This document shows positions 52,144 to 61,079 of a DNA stretch of 64,000 nt, piece by piece. Position numbers and translations under genes: made by a program. The notes below the pieces were generated by a model that saw only the letters and a program-made list of their open reading frames with translations, did not search any database and was not told where the DNA came from. The stretch lies in assembly GCF_003852315.1 (NCBI RefSeq), contig NZ_CP027762.1:6243501-6307500 (forward strand), read 5' to 3'. Every line of letters starts with the position of its first letter. Position 1 is the stretch's first letter. Origin of the DNA: Pseudomonas sp. LBUM920 (lineage in GTDB: Bacteria; Pseudomonadota; Gammaproteobacteria; Pseudomonadales; Pseudomonadaceae).

Positions 52144-52236
52144 CATGCGGGAGCGGGCTTGCTCGCGAATACGGTAGACCAGTCGCTATATGTTGACTGA
52201 CACACCGCTTTCGCGAGCAAGCCCGCTCCCACATTT
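52144..52236. repeat. REPIN (GTGGGAGCGGGCTTGCTCGCGAA class) plus half element
   Basis: ATGCGGGAGCGGGCTTGCTCG at 52144 faces GCGAGCAAGCCCGCTCCCAC ending near 52232. A lone half-REP (AGCCAAGCCAGCTCCCACCTTT) precedes it at 52102-52123. Located between the convergent argH and GST genes. Confidence 0.82.
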
Positions 52237-52253
52237 GATGTGTGCACGGCTGA

Positions 52254-52913
52254 TTACTTCTTGGCCGCAACCATCGCCATAAACGCCGGCATCGCCGCTT
52301 CCCTGTCCGCCGCCACTTTCTGCGCGTTGGGCATCGCGTGCAGTCGCTCCAGCAGCGCTTTCGCCGTCGGCAACTCAGCCAGCAAATCCAGGCCAAACAG
52401 CTTCTCGCCCACGGCACAGGCGAGGTTCACGCTGTACATGAAATACAGATCGGCAAGCGTGAAGCTCTCCCCCGCCACGTACGGCGCAAACTTGCCGTGT
52501 CGACCTAAAGCACTGATCCCCAACAGCAACTCAGCCCTGGATTTTTCCTTGATCGCCTCCGGCACCGGCATACCGAAGAACGCCTCGGCGAAACACGCGC
52601 GGGCGGGCAACTCGATGTACAGCTCGATTTCCCTGCACAGCGCCAGCACCTGAGCCCGCTGAAAAGGCTCGGCCGGCAGCAAGGAAGGGCCTTCCTGAGT
52701 GTGTTCGATGTACTCCAGAATCACGCTGGTTTCATTGATAAAGCCTTGCTTGACGCCCAGCACCGGCACTTTGCCTCGCGGGCTTACCGCAAGCGCTTCA
52801 GGCGTCTGGCCTGCATAAAATGGCACTTCTTCAAACGGTAGGCCTTTCTCCAGCAGCGCCATTTTGACCATGTTGTAGTAGTTGCTGACCGAAAATCCGT
52901 AAAGCTTGAGCAT
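52254..52913 (-). CDS. Glutathione S-transferase family protein
   Basis: This 219-residue cytosolic protein has an N-terminal thioredoxin-like domain (MLKLYGFSVSNYYNMVKMAL; glutathione site SPRGKVPVLG and NETSVILEYIE). A helical C-terminal domain follows with FTLADLYFMYSVNLA. Ser9 or Tyr12 at the start of helix 1 is a candidate catalytic residue. The substrate is unknown; detoxification or thiol chemistry is typical. Confidence 0.9.
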   Translation of the reverse strand: MLKLYGFSVSNYYNMVKMALLEKGLPFEEVPFYAGQTPEALAVSPRGKVPVLGVKQGFINETSVILEYIEHTQEGPSLLPAEPFQRAQVLALCREIELYIELPARACFAEAFFGMPVPEAIKEKSRAELLLGISALGRHGKFAPYVAGESFTLADLYFMYSVNLACAVGEKLFGLDLLAELPTAKALLERLHAMPNAQKVAADREAAMPAFMAMVAAKK

Positions 52914-53040
52914 CGCGAATGCCTCCAGGCCGGGTGTGGGGTTGGCTGCAGAAGTTATAGAGCGTGCGGCCCGACCTGACCAGCAGCATCACCTGCCTGA
53001 ATGGGGGTAGACTGGCGCCCTTTCCTTGAGGAGCCCCGCC

Positions 53041-53325
53041 ATGAGCGAGCCGACCGATATCGACAACGACGAAGAAGAATTCACCGAAAGCACGCTGACC
53101 CAGGCCATCGAAAACCAGATCGAAAGCGACAACCCGCCTGCCGCCAAGGCCACCTTCAACAAGCTGACCCTGGTGGGCTACGAGCGCGAAGACATTCTGA
53201 ATCTCATGGCCCACGTGCTGGCTGTTGAAATCGACAAGATGCTTGAAGAAGACCGCGCCTTCGATACCCAATGGTATGAAACCGCGCTGCGCGCATTGCC
53301 GGAACTACCCCCGGAAAACGACTGA
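53041..53325 (+). CDS. Small acidic conserved hypothetical protein
   Basis: This 94-residue soluble protein is not recognised as a known named family. The first 35 residues are very acidic and probably disordered (DIDNDEEEFTESTLTQAIEN). A helical domain follows (FNKLTLVGYEREDILNLMAH, VLAVEIDKMLEEDRAFD), then a proline-rich tail. GAGGAGCC lies just before the ATG. It is between the divergent GST gene and the TIGR02647 gene, in a core position. Confidence 0.7.
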   Translation: MSEPTDIDNDEEEFTESTLTQAIENQIESDNPPAAKATFNKLTLVGYEREDILNLMAHVLAVEIDKMLEEDRAFDTQWYETALRALPELPPEND

Positions 53326-53476
53326 ATCGAGCACTTTCGTGGCCGGGAAGCCTGCTTCCTCGCCACAAACCTGCGCCATATCAAGACCCATGACTTTCAC
53401 ACTGGACAGCCCGGCAAAGTGCGTTCACCTTATGCCCTGCTAGCCTCTAATAAATTTTAGAAAGTCTGGAGTCCTT

Positions 53477-53731
53477 ATGTCGTATACCCCTGAGTTGGTT
53501 GCCGAACTGGAAATCCTTGTACTCTTCCCCTTGGACAGCACCAAGGAAGGTCTGAAAGTCCACCAGACCGCTGCTCCCGCTGCCATCGCCGCGGCCAAGC
53601 GCCTCCATGCGAAAGGCCTTATCGACCAGCCAGACGGGGGCTACCTGACCAGCCTTGGCCGGGACGCTGCAGAGCAGGCCCAAACCCTGCTGACCATCCT
53701 GACGACCGCTACCACCAAAGAAGCTGCCTGA
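53477..53731 (+). CDS. TIGR02647 family protein
   Basis: This 84-residue protein begins with the family phrase MSYTPELVAELEILVLFPLD and continues with EGLKVHQTAAPAAIAAAKRL and LTSLGRDAAEQAQTLL. The helical pattern with a turn and GGYLT wing resembles a small winged-helix DNA-binding domain. No regulated gene is known to me. GGAG lies 8 bases ahead of the ATG. It is upstream of cyaA with its own small gap of 168 bases. Confidence 0.8.
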   Translation: MSYTPELVAELEILVLFPLDSTKEGLKVHQTAAPAAIAAAKRLHAKGLIDQPDGGYLTSLGRDAAEQAQTLLTILTTATTKEAA

Positions 53732-53899
53732 TCCCTGATACCGCCCATGGAGTCCGCTTTCTGCGGATTCCGAGGGCACTGCTGTGGATGGCACAAAATT
53801 CTGACGCCAGAAACCATTTCCCTCTAAACCTCCTACGCTTCTGTCTGTAAACTCCTACACGGCCGCCCACGTCGGGCCCTGCGAGCCAACGAGTTCGAC

Positions 53900-56740
53900 A
53901 TGACCCGCACCCACGAAATCCGCCCCGACCTGGACGAAGGCATCGACCGCAAGGTGCTGGCCCAATTGCGCGCGCGTTTCATGGCCCTCAATGAAGGGCG
54001 CATCGCCCGGGCCGTCGAAGGTCTGACCCCGCGCCAGCAAAGCGTGTTGATGCTGTTGCCGCTGTTTTTCCACGTCAACCACCCCCTGCTGCCCGGTTAT
54101 GTCTCGGGCAGCACGCCGGCCGGGCTGTCCAATTTCGAACCGGACGCCCAGGCGCTTACTGAAGCTCAGCGCCTGACCCGTTCGTTCTCCTACAAGCCAC
54201 GCCATGGCAATCCGCCACGGCCTATCCTTGGCCTGTACCTGATGGGCAGCCTTGGCACCCTGGCTCAAGCGGACCAGAGCGATATGGACGTGTGGGTCTG
54301 CCACTCGCCCGAACTTGGCGAAGCCGAACTGGCCGAGCTGCGCAAAAAATGCCAGTTGCTGGAAGCCTGGGCCCTGACCATGGGCGCCGAGGCGCATTTT
54401 TTTCTGATCGAACCGACGCGCTTTGGATTGGGTGAGCGCGACACGCAACTGAGCTCCGACGACTGCGGCACCACCCAGCATTACCTGCTGCTGGATGAGT
54501 TCTATCGCACCGCCATCTGGCTGGCAGGGCGTACGCCGATCTGGTGGCTGGTGCCGGTGTACGAGGAAAGCCGCTACGCCGAGTTCACCCATGCGCTGAT
54601 CTCCAAGCGCTTCATCCGCGCCGACGAAACCCTGGACCTTGGGCACCTGGCCCACATCCCTCCGGGCGAATTCATCGGCGCCGGGCTGTGGCAGTTGTTC
54701 AAGGGCATCGAGTCGCCCTACAAATCAGTGCTCAAGCTGCTGCTGACCGAGGTCTACGCCAGCGAGCACCCGAACGTGCACTGCCTGAGCCTGCGCTTCA
54801 AGCGCGCCGTGTTCGCCAATCAGATGGACCTGGACGAGCTAGACCCGTACATCGTGGTTTACCGCCGCATCGAGGAATACCTCAAGGCGCGCAATGAGCC
54901 GGAGCGCCTTGAACTGGTGCGGCGCGCGCTCTACCTGAAGGTCAATCGCAAGCTCAGCGTCGGCCAACGCAGCACTGGCTGGCAACGACGCCTGCTGGAG
55001 CGCCTGGCCAATGAGTGGGGTTGGGACCAGCGCCAACTGGCGCTGCTGGACAGCCGCAGCCAGTGGAAAGTGCGCCAGGTCGCCTCCGAGCGCCGCGCGC
55101 TGGTCAACGAACTGAATTACAGCTACCGCTTCCTCACCCAGTTCGCCCGCACCGAGCAAACCGCCAGCCTGATCAACAAGCGTGATTTGAACGTGCTGGG
55201 CCGGCGCTTGTATGCAGCGTTCGAACGCAAGGCCGGCAAGGTCGAGTTCATCAACCCCGGCATCGCGCCCGACTTGGCCGAAGACACGCTCACGCTGGTG
55301 CAGTCCCCCAATCGCAAGGAGCCGGGCCAGCATCACTGGGGCCTGTACAACGGTAACCTCACGGCGCTGGAATGGGAGCACTTCGCGCCGATCAAGCGCA
55401 GCCGCGACCTCTTGGAAATGCTCACCTGGTGCCATCGCAACGGCGTGATCGACAGCAGCACCCGCCTGGCGCTGCACCCGGGCGTCAGTGACATGACCGA
55501 ATTCGAGCTGTTCAACCTGCTGGGCAGCCTGCAACACACCATCGCCCTGCCCCTGGCCAGCGTCGATGAGGATCGCCTGTTGCGCTCGGCGGTACCGGAA
55601 GAAGTGCTGTTGTTGATCAACGTCGGTGTCGACCCGCTCAAACATCATCGCGACTTGAACATCCTGATGACCACCGAGCGCACCGACTCCCTGAGCTATG
55701 CCGGCGTACGCGACAACCTGGTGCTGACCCTGGATCAGGTCACGCTCAATAGCTGGAACGAGGTCATGGTCAGCCGCTACGACGGCCCCCACGCACTGCT
55801 CGACTGCCTGCGTGACTACCTCAATCAACTGCCGTCGGATCACTTGCCACGCCTGCGAGTGCGCTGCTTCTGTCACAACCGTGCGCAGTTCATTGCCCAG
55901 CGTGTAGAAGAGATTTTTGACACCGCGCAAAACCTGCTGCTTAGCCAGTCCAATCACCGCTACCTGTTGCAGGTGCAGCAGCACTACCACGTGATGGAGC
56001 TGATGCCGGGCCAGGCCACCCATGTGTCGCTGCCGACCCAAGACGCACTGATTGCCTACCTCAGCGAAGAACTGGCCAGCTACAGCCCGTTGCACCTGGA
56101 CGCCATGGCCCTGGAAGACCACGACCTGGCGCTGCTGTTGCCAATGGGCTTGGCCGATTGCGTGCAGGTGTTCTACCGGGTCAATGAAGGCGTTGCCGAG
56201 TTGTATGTGCTGGATGAGTTCAACGCGCTCTGGCAGCAACGCCTGCCGTTTCATGATGAGCAGAGCCTGCTGGCGCCGTTGCAGCGTTTTCTGCAATCGA
56301 TCATCTATCGCCGCGAAGCGCTGGCGCCGCTGGATACGCAGCAGCCGTTGGGCGAAGTGCAAATCTTGTATTACCAACTGTTGCCATCAGGCAGCAATCG
56401 CGCACGCGGCATCGAGCCGCGCCCCGCGCCGCAGAACCCGGCCAATAAGCCGTTTTATGACGTGCAGGCGATTATCGGCAAGGCGGCGCCCGGCCAAGTG
56501 GGCATCACCCTGTACTGCAACCAGCGGGAGTTTTGCGAACTGGAGTTTGGCGACCAGCTGTTTGCCGTGGTCGCCCAGGAAATCGTCGGGCAACGTCGAG
56601 AAACCGAACGTTACCGCTGCTACATCACCGACCTGGACCTGTCCGGCCTGCTCGGTGATGTGCAAAGCCCGAGCAACCTGTACCTGCGTTACAAGGCCGA
56701 GCTGGAGCTGTCGCTCAACAACGCACTGAAGCAGGTTTAA
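53900..56740 (+). CDS. cyaA: Class I adenylate cyclase
   Basis: This 946-residue cytosolic enzyme makes cAMP from ATP. The N-terminal catalytic domain (about residues 1-500) has a nucleotidyltransferase-like site MGSLGTLAQADQSDMDVWVC. Other conserved segments are LLVPVYEESRYAEF (as WWLVPVYEE) and PGEFIGAGLWQLFKGIESPY. The C-terminal part (about 500-946) is the regulatory region that responds to the PTS in enterobacteria. Length fits the class (E. coli 848; Pseudomonas longer). It is a single gene, with rnk convergent 11 bases beyond the stop. Confidence 0.95.
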   Translation: MTRTHEIRPDLDEGIDRKVLAQLRARFMALNEGRIARAVEGLTPRQQSVLMLLPLFFHVNHPLLPGYVSGSTPAGLSNFEPDAQALTEAQRLTRSFSYKPRHGNPPRPILGLYLMGSLGTLAQADQSDMDVWVCHSPELGEAELAELRKKCQLLEAWALTMGAEAHFFLIEPTRFGLGERDTQLSSDDCGTTQHYLLLDEFYRTAIWLAGRTPIWWLVPVYEESRYAEFTHALISKRFIRADETLDLGHLAHIPPGEFIGAGLWQLFKGIESPYKSVLKLLLTEVYASEHPNVHCLSLRFKRAVFANQMDLDELDPYIVVYRRIEEYLKARNEPERLELVRRALYLKVNRKLSVGQRSTGWQRRLLERLANEWGWDQRQLALLDSRSQWKVRQVASERRALVNELNYSYRFLTQFARTEQTASLINKRDLNVLGRRLYAAFERKAGKVEFINPGIAPDLAEDTLTLVQSPNRKEPGQHHWGLYNGNLTALEWEHFAPIKRSRDLLEMLTWCHRNGVIDSSTRLALHPGVSDMTEFELFNLLGSLQHTIALPLASVDEDRLLRSAVPEEVLLLINVGVDPLKHHRDLNILMTTERTDSLSYAGVRDNLVLTLDQVTLNSWNEVMVSRYDGPHALLDCLRDYLNQLPSDHLPRLRVRCFCHNRAQFIAQRVEEIFDTAQNLLLSQSNHRYLLQVQQHYHVMELMPGQATHVSLPTQDALIAYLSEELASYSPLHLDAMALEDHDLALLLPMGLADCVQVFYRVNEGVAELYVLDEFNALWQQRLPFHDEQSLLAPLQRFLQSIIYRREALAPLDTQQPLGEVQILYYQLLPSGSNRARGIEPRPAPQNPANKPFYDVQAIIGKAAPGQVGITLYCNQREFCELEFGDQLFAVVAQEIVGQRRETERYRCYITDLDLSGLLGDVQSPSNLYLRYKAELELSLNNALKQV

Positions 56741-56751
56741 AGCGGCTCTTG

Positions 56752-57162
56752 TTACAGAGAGAACGCGCCACCGTCTTTGGGCTGGCCGTCAACGCTGAGC
56801 AGCTCAAGCTTGAGGGTTTTGCCGCCGGGTGCCGGCCAGTCGATATGCTGGCCCACCTTCAGGCCGAGTAATGCACTGCCTACCGGCGCGAGGATCGAGA
56901 TCTTGCCCTCGTCTGCGTTGGCATCCTTTGGGTAAACCAGGGTCAGGTGATAGTCCTTGCCGCTGCCTTGCTCACGGCAATGCACGCTGGAGTTCATCGT
57001 CACGACACTTGCAGGCACTTCCTCGTGGCCAACCACTTCTTCAGCGCGGTCGAGTTCGTGTTGCAGGGCTTCGACGCCCGGCGAGTCCTCGCCTACACGG
57101 TCGATCAATTGCTCAAGACGCTGCACGTCGAGACGGGTAAGTATGATGGAAGGTGCGGTCAT
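56752..57162 (-). CDS. rnk: Nucleoside diphosphate kinase regulator Rnk
   Basis: This 136-residue cytosolic protein has an N-terminal short coiled coil (TRLDVQRLEQLIDRV) and a C-terminal GreA/GreB-like FKBP-fold domain: EVPASVVTMNSSVHC, GKISILAPVGSALLGLKVGQ and IDWPAPGGKTLKLELLSV. Rnk binds RNA polymerase at the secondary channel and raises nucleoside diphosphate kinase levels. It is separated from the genes upstream by a strong terminator. Confidence 0.95.
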   Translation of the reverse strand: MTAPSIILTRLDVQRLEQLIDRVGEDSPGVEALQHELDRAEEVVGHEEVPASVVTMNSSVHCREQGSGKDYHLTLVYPKDANADEGKISILAPVGSALLGLKVGQHIDWPAPGGKTLKLELLSVDGQPKDGGAFSL

Positions 57163-57189
57163 GATTCAGGCAGACTCCTTTTTTCTGCA

Positions 57190-57225
57190 CAAAAAAGCAA
57201 AACCCCGCCAGAAAAAGGCGGGGTT
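57190..57225 (-). terminator. Intrinsic terminator after the cyaY-DUF1289 transcript
   Basis: On the minus strand AACCCCGCC-TTTTTCT-GGCGGGGTT is followed by TTGCTTTTTT. It lies 68 bases after the DUF1289 stop and before rnk. Confidence 0.9.
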
Positions 57226-57293
57226 CTCACGGACCTCGATGAGTTGAGGTGTACCCGGACACTACCACAGCGACACAAATAAACAAGACGACC

Positions 57294-57512
57294 TCAGGCA
57301 CGCTCCCTGCGTTGCTCGGCCTCGGCGCAGATCACCCGGCGCCGGTTATCGTCAGCGGAGCGCCATTCACGAATGTCTTCCACATGGCGGAAGCAGCCGA
57401 GGCAGACTTTCTGCTCGTCCAGGCGACACAAACTGATACAAGGTGACGGCACCGCCGGGCTGACATTGCTGAACAGCGGCTTGGGCGGGCGTACGGGTGC
57501 AGGCTGGGTCAC
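57294..57512 (-). CDS. DUF1289 small four-cysteine protein
   Basis: This 72-residue protein is predicted to start at GTG (57512), 2 bases after the cyaY stop; no ATG is available. The DUF1289 signature is PSPCISLCRLDEQKVCLGCF, with four cysteines (C-x3-C-x7-C-x2-C) likely binding a metal or iron-sulfur cluster. It is followed by RHVEDIREWRSADDNRRR. The linkage to frataxin (CyaY) suggests a role in iron-sulfur handling, but this is inference. Confidence 0.85.
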   Translation of the reverse strand: MTQPAPVRPPKPLFSNVSPAVPSPCISLCRLDEQKVCLGCFRHVEDIREWRSADDNRRRVICAEAEQRRERA

Positions 57513-57514
57513 GA

Positions 57515-57847
57515 TCAGATCTCGTCGAAGTCCAGGTCGGCGCCGGACTGTTCCTTCGTGAGGCGCGCAAGCATTTCGCTCAGCAGCTCCTCGGTGGTGT
57601 CGTGCGCCCAACGGTTTTCTTCCTCGTCATAGTCGAAGTGAAAACCACCGGTACGGGCCGCCAGCCATAGCTGACGCAACGGTTCCTGGCGACTGAAGAT
57701 CAGTTGGGTGCCGTTTTCAAACTTGACGGTCAGCACGCCGGCCGAGTTTTCCAGGTCCACGTCCAGGCCGCTGTCGTCGAAAATATCTTCCAGCGCCTGC
57801 TGGGTCGCATCCACCAGGTCGTGAAAACGGGCTTCGGTCAAACTCAT
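57515..57847 (-). CDS. cyaY: Frataxin-like protein CyaY
   Basis: This 110-residue cytosolic protein binds iron and modulates IscS/IscU iron-sulfur assembly. Its first helix has the acidic ridge LTEARFHDLVDATQQALEDIFDD. The beta sheet has VDLENSAGVLTVKFENGTQLIF, RQEPLRQLWLAARTGGFHF and the conserved tryptophan. Coupled to the DUF1289 gene with a 2-base gap. It is transcribed toward rnk, opposite to the lppL-lysA side. Confidence 0.95.
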   Translation of the reverse strand: MSLTEARFHDLVDATQQALEDIFDDSGLDVDLENSAGVLTVKFENGTQLIFSRQEPLRQLWLAARTGGFHFDYDEEENRWAHDTTEELLSEMLARLTKEQSGADLDFDEI

Positions 57848-58085
57848 TGTGGCAACCTCAAAAGTGTCTGGTTCTGCTCAAGCGCCGCACGATACGGGCG
57901 AGCCCCGCTGATTGCAAAGGATACCGAGTTCATTACCGATGGAGGTATCAAATATCCCCGGCCAGCGTAGCCTGCTTCGCGCTCAAGTCGGCAAACCCCC
58001 GCCGGACGGGTATTTCGGCGCATAGGCAAGCTGGCGGGTGGTCGGTATACTCGGGCGCAATTAATGCATATTCAAGGATTTCGCC

Positions 58086-58256
58086 ATGAAGCGCCTGATC
58101 TCTTCCCTTGCTGCGCTCGTCGCGGTCGCTTGCCTCGTTAGTGCCTGTGGTCAAAAAGGCCCGCTCTACCTGCCCGATGACAGCAAAGACCCAAATGACC
58201 AGGCGCAGTCGTCACAAAAGCCGTCAAAAGCGCACAAGCACGACACCTATCAATAA
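58086..58256 (+). CDS. lppL: Small lipoprotein LppL (YifL-like)
   Basis: This 56-residue lipoprotein has signal and lipobox MKRLISSLAALVAVACLVSAC with Cys21 lipidated. The conserved GQKGPLYLPDD of YifL/LppL follows, then a polar Lys/Gln/Ser-rich tail. It is in the standard position just upstream of lysA, 9 bases before it. The family role is unknown, but this lipoprotein is nearly always linked to lysA and dapF. The promoter must lie in the 238-base gap upstream. Confidence 0.92.
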   Translation: MKRLISSLAALVAVACLVSACGQKGPLYLPDDSKDPNDQAQSSQKPSKAHKHDTYQ

Positions 58257-58265
58257 GGGAAACCC

Positions 58266-59513
58266 ATGGACGCTTTTAACTACCGGGACGGCGAGCTGTT
58301 CGCGGAAGGCGTGGCGTTGTCCGCGATTGCCGAGCGCTTTGGCACCCCGACCTATGTGTACTCGCGTGCGCACATCGAAGCCCAATACCGCTCCTTTACC
58401 GACCCACTGAACGGCGTTCCACACCTGGTGTGCTACGCGGTCAAGGCCAACTCCAACCTGGGTGTACTCAATGTCCTGGCGCGCCTGGGCGCCGGTTTCG
58501 ACATCGTCTCCCGTGGCGAGCTGGAACGTGTGCTGGCGGCCGGCGGCAAGGCTGACAAAATCGTATTCTCCGGCGTCGGCAAAAGCCGCGAAGACATGCG
58601 CCGCGCTCTGGAAGTCGGCGTGCATTGCTTCAACGTCGAGTCCACCGACGAGCTGGAGCGCCTGCAAGTCGTCGCCGCCCAGATGGGTGTTCGTGCGCCG
58701 ATCTCGCTGCGCGTCAACCCGGATGTCGACGCCGGCACTCACCCCTACATTTCCACCGGTCTTAAAGAGAACAAGTTCGGCATCGCCATTGCCGACGCCG
58801 AGGACGTGTACATCCGCGCCGCGCAGTTGCCGAACCTGGAAGTGCTGGGTGTCGACTGCCATATCGGCTCGCAACTGACCAGCCTGCCACCGTTTCTGGA
58901 TGCGCTCGACCGCCTGCTGGCGTTGATCGATCGCCTGGGCGAGTGCGGCATTTACCTGCAACACATCGATCTGGGTGGTGGCGTGGGTGTGCGTTATCGC
59001 GATGAAGAGCCGCCGCAGATCGCCGACTACATCCAGGCTGTGCGCGAGCGCACTGAAGGCCGCGGCCTGACCCTGATGTTCGAGCCGGGCCGCTACATCG
59101 TCGCCAACGCCGGCCTGCTGCTGACGCAAGTCGAGTACCTCAAGCACACCGAGCACAAGGATTTCGCCATCGTCGACGCGGCGATGAACGACCTGATCCG
59201 CCCGGCGCTGTACCAGGCCTGGATGAATGTGACAGCCGTCAAGCCACGCGCAGGCGTTGGCCGCAGCTACGACATCGTCGGCCCGATCTGCGAGACCGGT
59301 GACTTCCTGGCCAAGGAGCGTCAGCTGGCCCTGGAAGAAGGCGATCTGCTGGCCGTGCATTCGGCCGGTGCCTATGGGTTTGTCATGAGTTCCAACTACA
59401 ACACGCGCGGCCGTGCCGCCGAGGTGCTGGTGGACGGTGATCAAGCGTTTGAAGTGCGTCGCCGCGAGACGGTAGCCGAGTTGTATGCTGGCGAAAGCCT
59501 GCTGCCGGAGTAA
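58266..59513 (+). CDS. lysA: Diaminopimelate decarboxylase
   Basis: This 415-residue PLP enzyme makes L-lysine from meso-diaminopimelate. The cofactor lysine is in HLVCYAVKANSNLGVLN. The glycine-rich phosphate site is HIDLGGGVGVRY with FEPGRYIVANAG, and the active-site cysteine region is GPICETGDFLAKE. Group IV decarboxylase fold with TIM barrel and C-terminal beta domain. GGGAAA lies before the ATG. Same transcript as lppL and dapF. Confidence 0.97.
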   Translation: MDAFNYRDGELFAEGVALSAIAERFGTPTYVYSRAHIEAQYRSFTDPLNGVPHLVCYAVKANSNLGVLNVLARLGAGFDIVSRGELERVLAAGGKADKIVFSGVGKSREDMRRALEVGVHCFNVESTDELERLQVVAAQMGVRAPISLRVNPDVDAGTHPYISTGLKENKFGIAIADAEDVYIRAAQLPNLEVLGVDCHIGSQLTSLPPFLDALDRLLALIDRLGECGIYLQHIDLGGGVGVRYRDEEPPQIADYIQAVRERTEGRGLTLMFEPGRYIVANAGLLLTQVEYLKHTEHKDFAIVDAAMNDLIRPALYQAWMNVTAVKPRAGVGRSYDIVGPICETGDFLAKERQLALEEGDLLAVHSAGAYGFVMSSNYNTRGRAAEVLVDGDQAFEVRRRETVAELYAGESLLPE

Positions 59514-59516
59514 GCC

Positions 59517-60347
59517 ATGCTGCTGCGTTTTACCAAGATGCACGGGCTGGGCAACGACTTCATGGTCCTCGACCTGGTCAGCCAGCACGCGCACATCCTG
59601 CCCAAGCACGCTAAACAATGGGGCGACCGTCACACCGGCATTGGCTTTGATCAATTGCTGATCGTCGAGGCGCCGAGCAACCCGGAAGTGGATTTCCGTT
59701 ACCGGATCTTCAACTCCGACGGTTCCGAAGTGGAACAGTGCGGCAACGGTGCGCGTTGCTTTGCGCGTTTTGTGCTGGACAAGCGCTTGACCGCCAAGCG
59801 CCAGATTCGCGTCGAAACTAAAAGCGGCGTGATCGAACTGGATGTTCGCAGCGACGGCCAGATCAGCGTCAACATGGGCGCGCCACGCCTGGTGCCGGCG
59901 GATATCCCGTTTCAGGCCACCGAGCAGGCGACCAGCTATGCGCTCGACGTTGATGGCAAGCACGTGGATATCGCCGCAGTGTCGATGGGCAATCCGCACG
60001 CCGTGCTGCGGGTCAACGACATCAATAACGCCCCGGTGCATGAATTGGGGCCGAAAATCGAACATCACCCGCGCTTTCCGGCACGGGTCAATGTGGGCTT
60101 CCTGCAGGTGATCGACCGTTCCCGCGCACAATTGCGTGTGTGGGAACGCGGCGCCGGCGAAACCCAGGCCTGCGGCACCGGCGCTTGCGCTGCGGCCGTG
60201 GCCGCGATCACCCAGGGGTGGATGGATTCGCCGCTGTTGATCGACCTGCCCGGCGGACGTTTGTCCATCGAATGGGCAGGCCCTGGCCACCCGGTGATGA
60301 TGACCGGGCCGGCCTCGCGCGTATACGAAGGACAGGTCCGCCTATGA
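59517..60347 (+). CDS. dapF: Diaminopimelate epimerase
   Basis: This 276-residue cofactor-independent epimerase converts LL- to meso-diaminopimelate for peptidoglycan and lysine. Two catalytic cysteines are in NSDGSEVEQCGNGARC and ETQACGTGACAAAVAAI. The start is MLLRFTKMHGLGNDFMVLD. It begins 3 bases after lysA. A five-codon open frame (60344-60361) bridges its stop and the next start. Confidence 0.97.
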   Translation: MLLRFTKMHGLGNDFMVLDLVSQHAHILPKHAKQWGDRHTGIGFDQLLIVEAPSNPEVDFRYRIFNSDGSEVEQCGNGARCFARFVLDKRLTAKRQIRVETKSGVIELDVRSDGQISVNMGAPRLVPADIPFQATEQATSYALDVDGKHVDIAAVSMGNPHAVLRVNDINNAPVHELGPKIEHHPRFPARVNVGFLQVIDRSRAQLRVWERGAGETQACGTGACAAAVAAITQGWMDSPLLIDLPGGRLSIEWAGPGHPVMMTGPASRVYEGQVRL

Positions 60348-60360
60348 GTGAGCAAAGCTA

Positions 60361-61077
60361 ATGACCGACACGCCTCAAGTACCCGCCCAAGCATCCCCGA
60401 GCGAAAGTCTGGAGGCCGCTGCTGTCGCGGCGTACCTTGAGGCTAATCCGGACTTCTTCGTCGAACACGAAGAGCTGTTGCCCGCCCTGCGCATCCCCCA
60501 CCAGCGCGGCGATACCGTGTCGCTGGTAGAGCGGCAGATGAAGATCCTGCGCGAGCGCAATATCGAAATGCGCCATCGGCTCTCGCAGTTGATGGACGTG
60601 GCCCGCGACAACGACCGCCTTTTCGACAAGACCCGTCGCCTGATTCTTACCCTGATGGACGCCACCAGCCTGGAAGAAACGGTGATTGCCGTGGAAGACA
60701 GCCTGCGCCAGGACTTCCAGGTGCCGTTTGTGAGCCTGATCCTGTTCAGCGACAACCCGATGCCGGTGGGTCGCTGGGTCAGCGGTGGTGAAGCGCAAAC
60801 CGCGATTGGCGGCTTGCTCTCTGAAGGCAAGACCATCAGCGGCACCTTGCGTGAGCATGAGCTGGATTTTCTGTTTGGCGCCGAACAGCGCAAACAGATC
60901 GGCTCCACCGCCGTGGTCGCCCTCAGCCATCAAGGCCTGCACGGCGTACTGGCGATCGCCAGCCGTGACCCGCAGCATTACAAAAGCTCTGTAGGCACGC
61001 TGTTTTTGACCTACATCGCTGAAGTGCTGGGCCGGGTACTGCCGCGCTTCACCACCGCCCTGCGCGCGGTGCGCTAG
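60361..61077 (+). CDS. DUF484 family protein (YigA-like)
   Basis: This 238-residue cytosolic protein has an N-terminal helical segment (AAAVAAYLEANPDFFVEHEELL, here quoted in part as YLEANPDFFVEHEEL), then a coiled-coil stretch (VERQMKILRERNIEMRHRL). The GAF-like C-terminal domain runs at about 90-235 (VPFVSLILFSDNPMP, HGVLAIASRDPQHYKSSVGT). The family sits with dapF and xerC in gammaproteobacteria; its role is unknown. It starts inside the five-codon frame after dapF (TAATG). Confidence 0.88.
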   Translation: MTDTPQVPAQASPSESLEAAAVAAYLEANPDFFVEHEELLPALRIPHQRGDTVSLVERQMKILRERNIEMRHRLSQLMDVARDNDRLFDKTRRLILTLMDATSLEETVIAVEDSLRQDFQVPFVSLILFSDNPMPVGRWVSGGEAQTAIGGLLSEGKTISGTLREHELDFLFGAEQRKQIGSTAVVALSHQGLHGVLAIASRDPQHYKSSVGTLFLTYIAEVLGRVLPRFTTALRAVR

Positions 61078-61079
61078 TC

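Noticed and set aside
53744..53776. Hairpin GAGTCCGC-TTTCT-GCGGATTC after the TIGR02647 gene
   Set aside because: A stem is present but no T tract follows, so it was not called a terminator.
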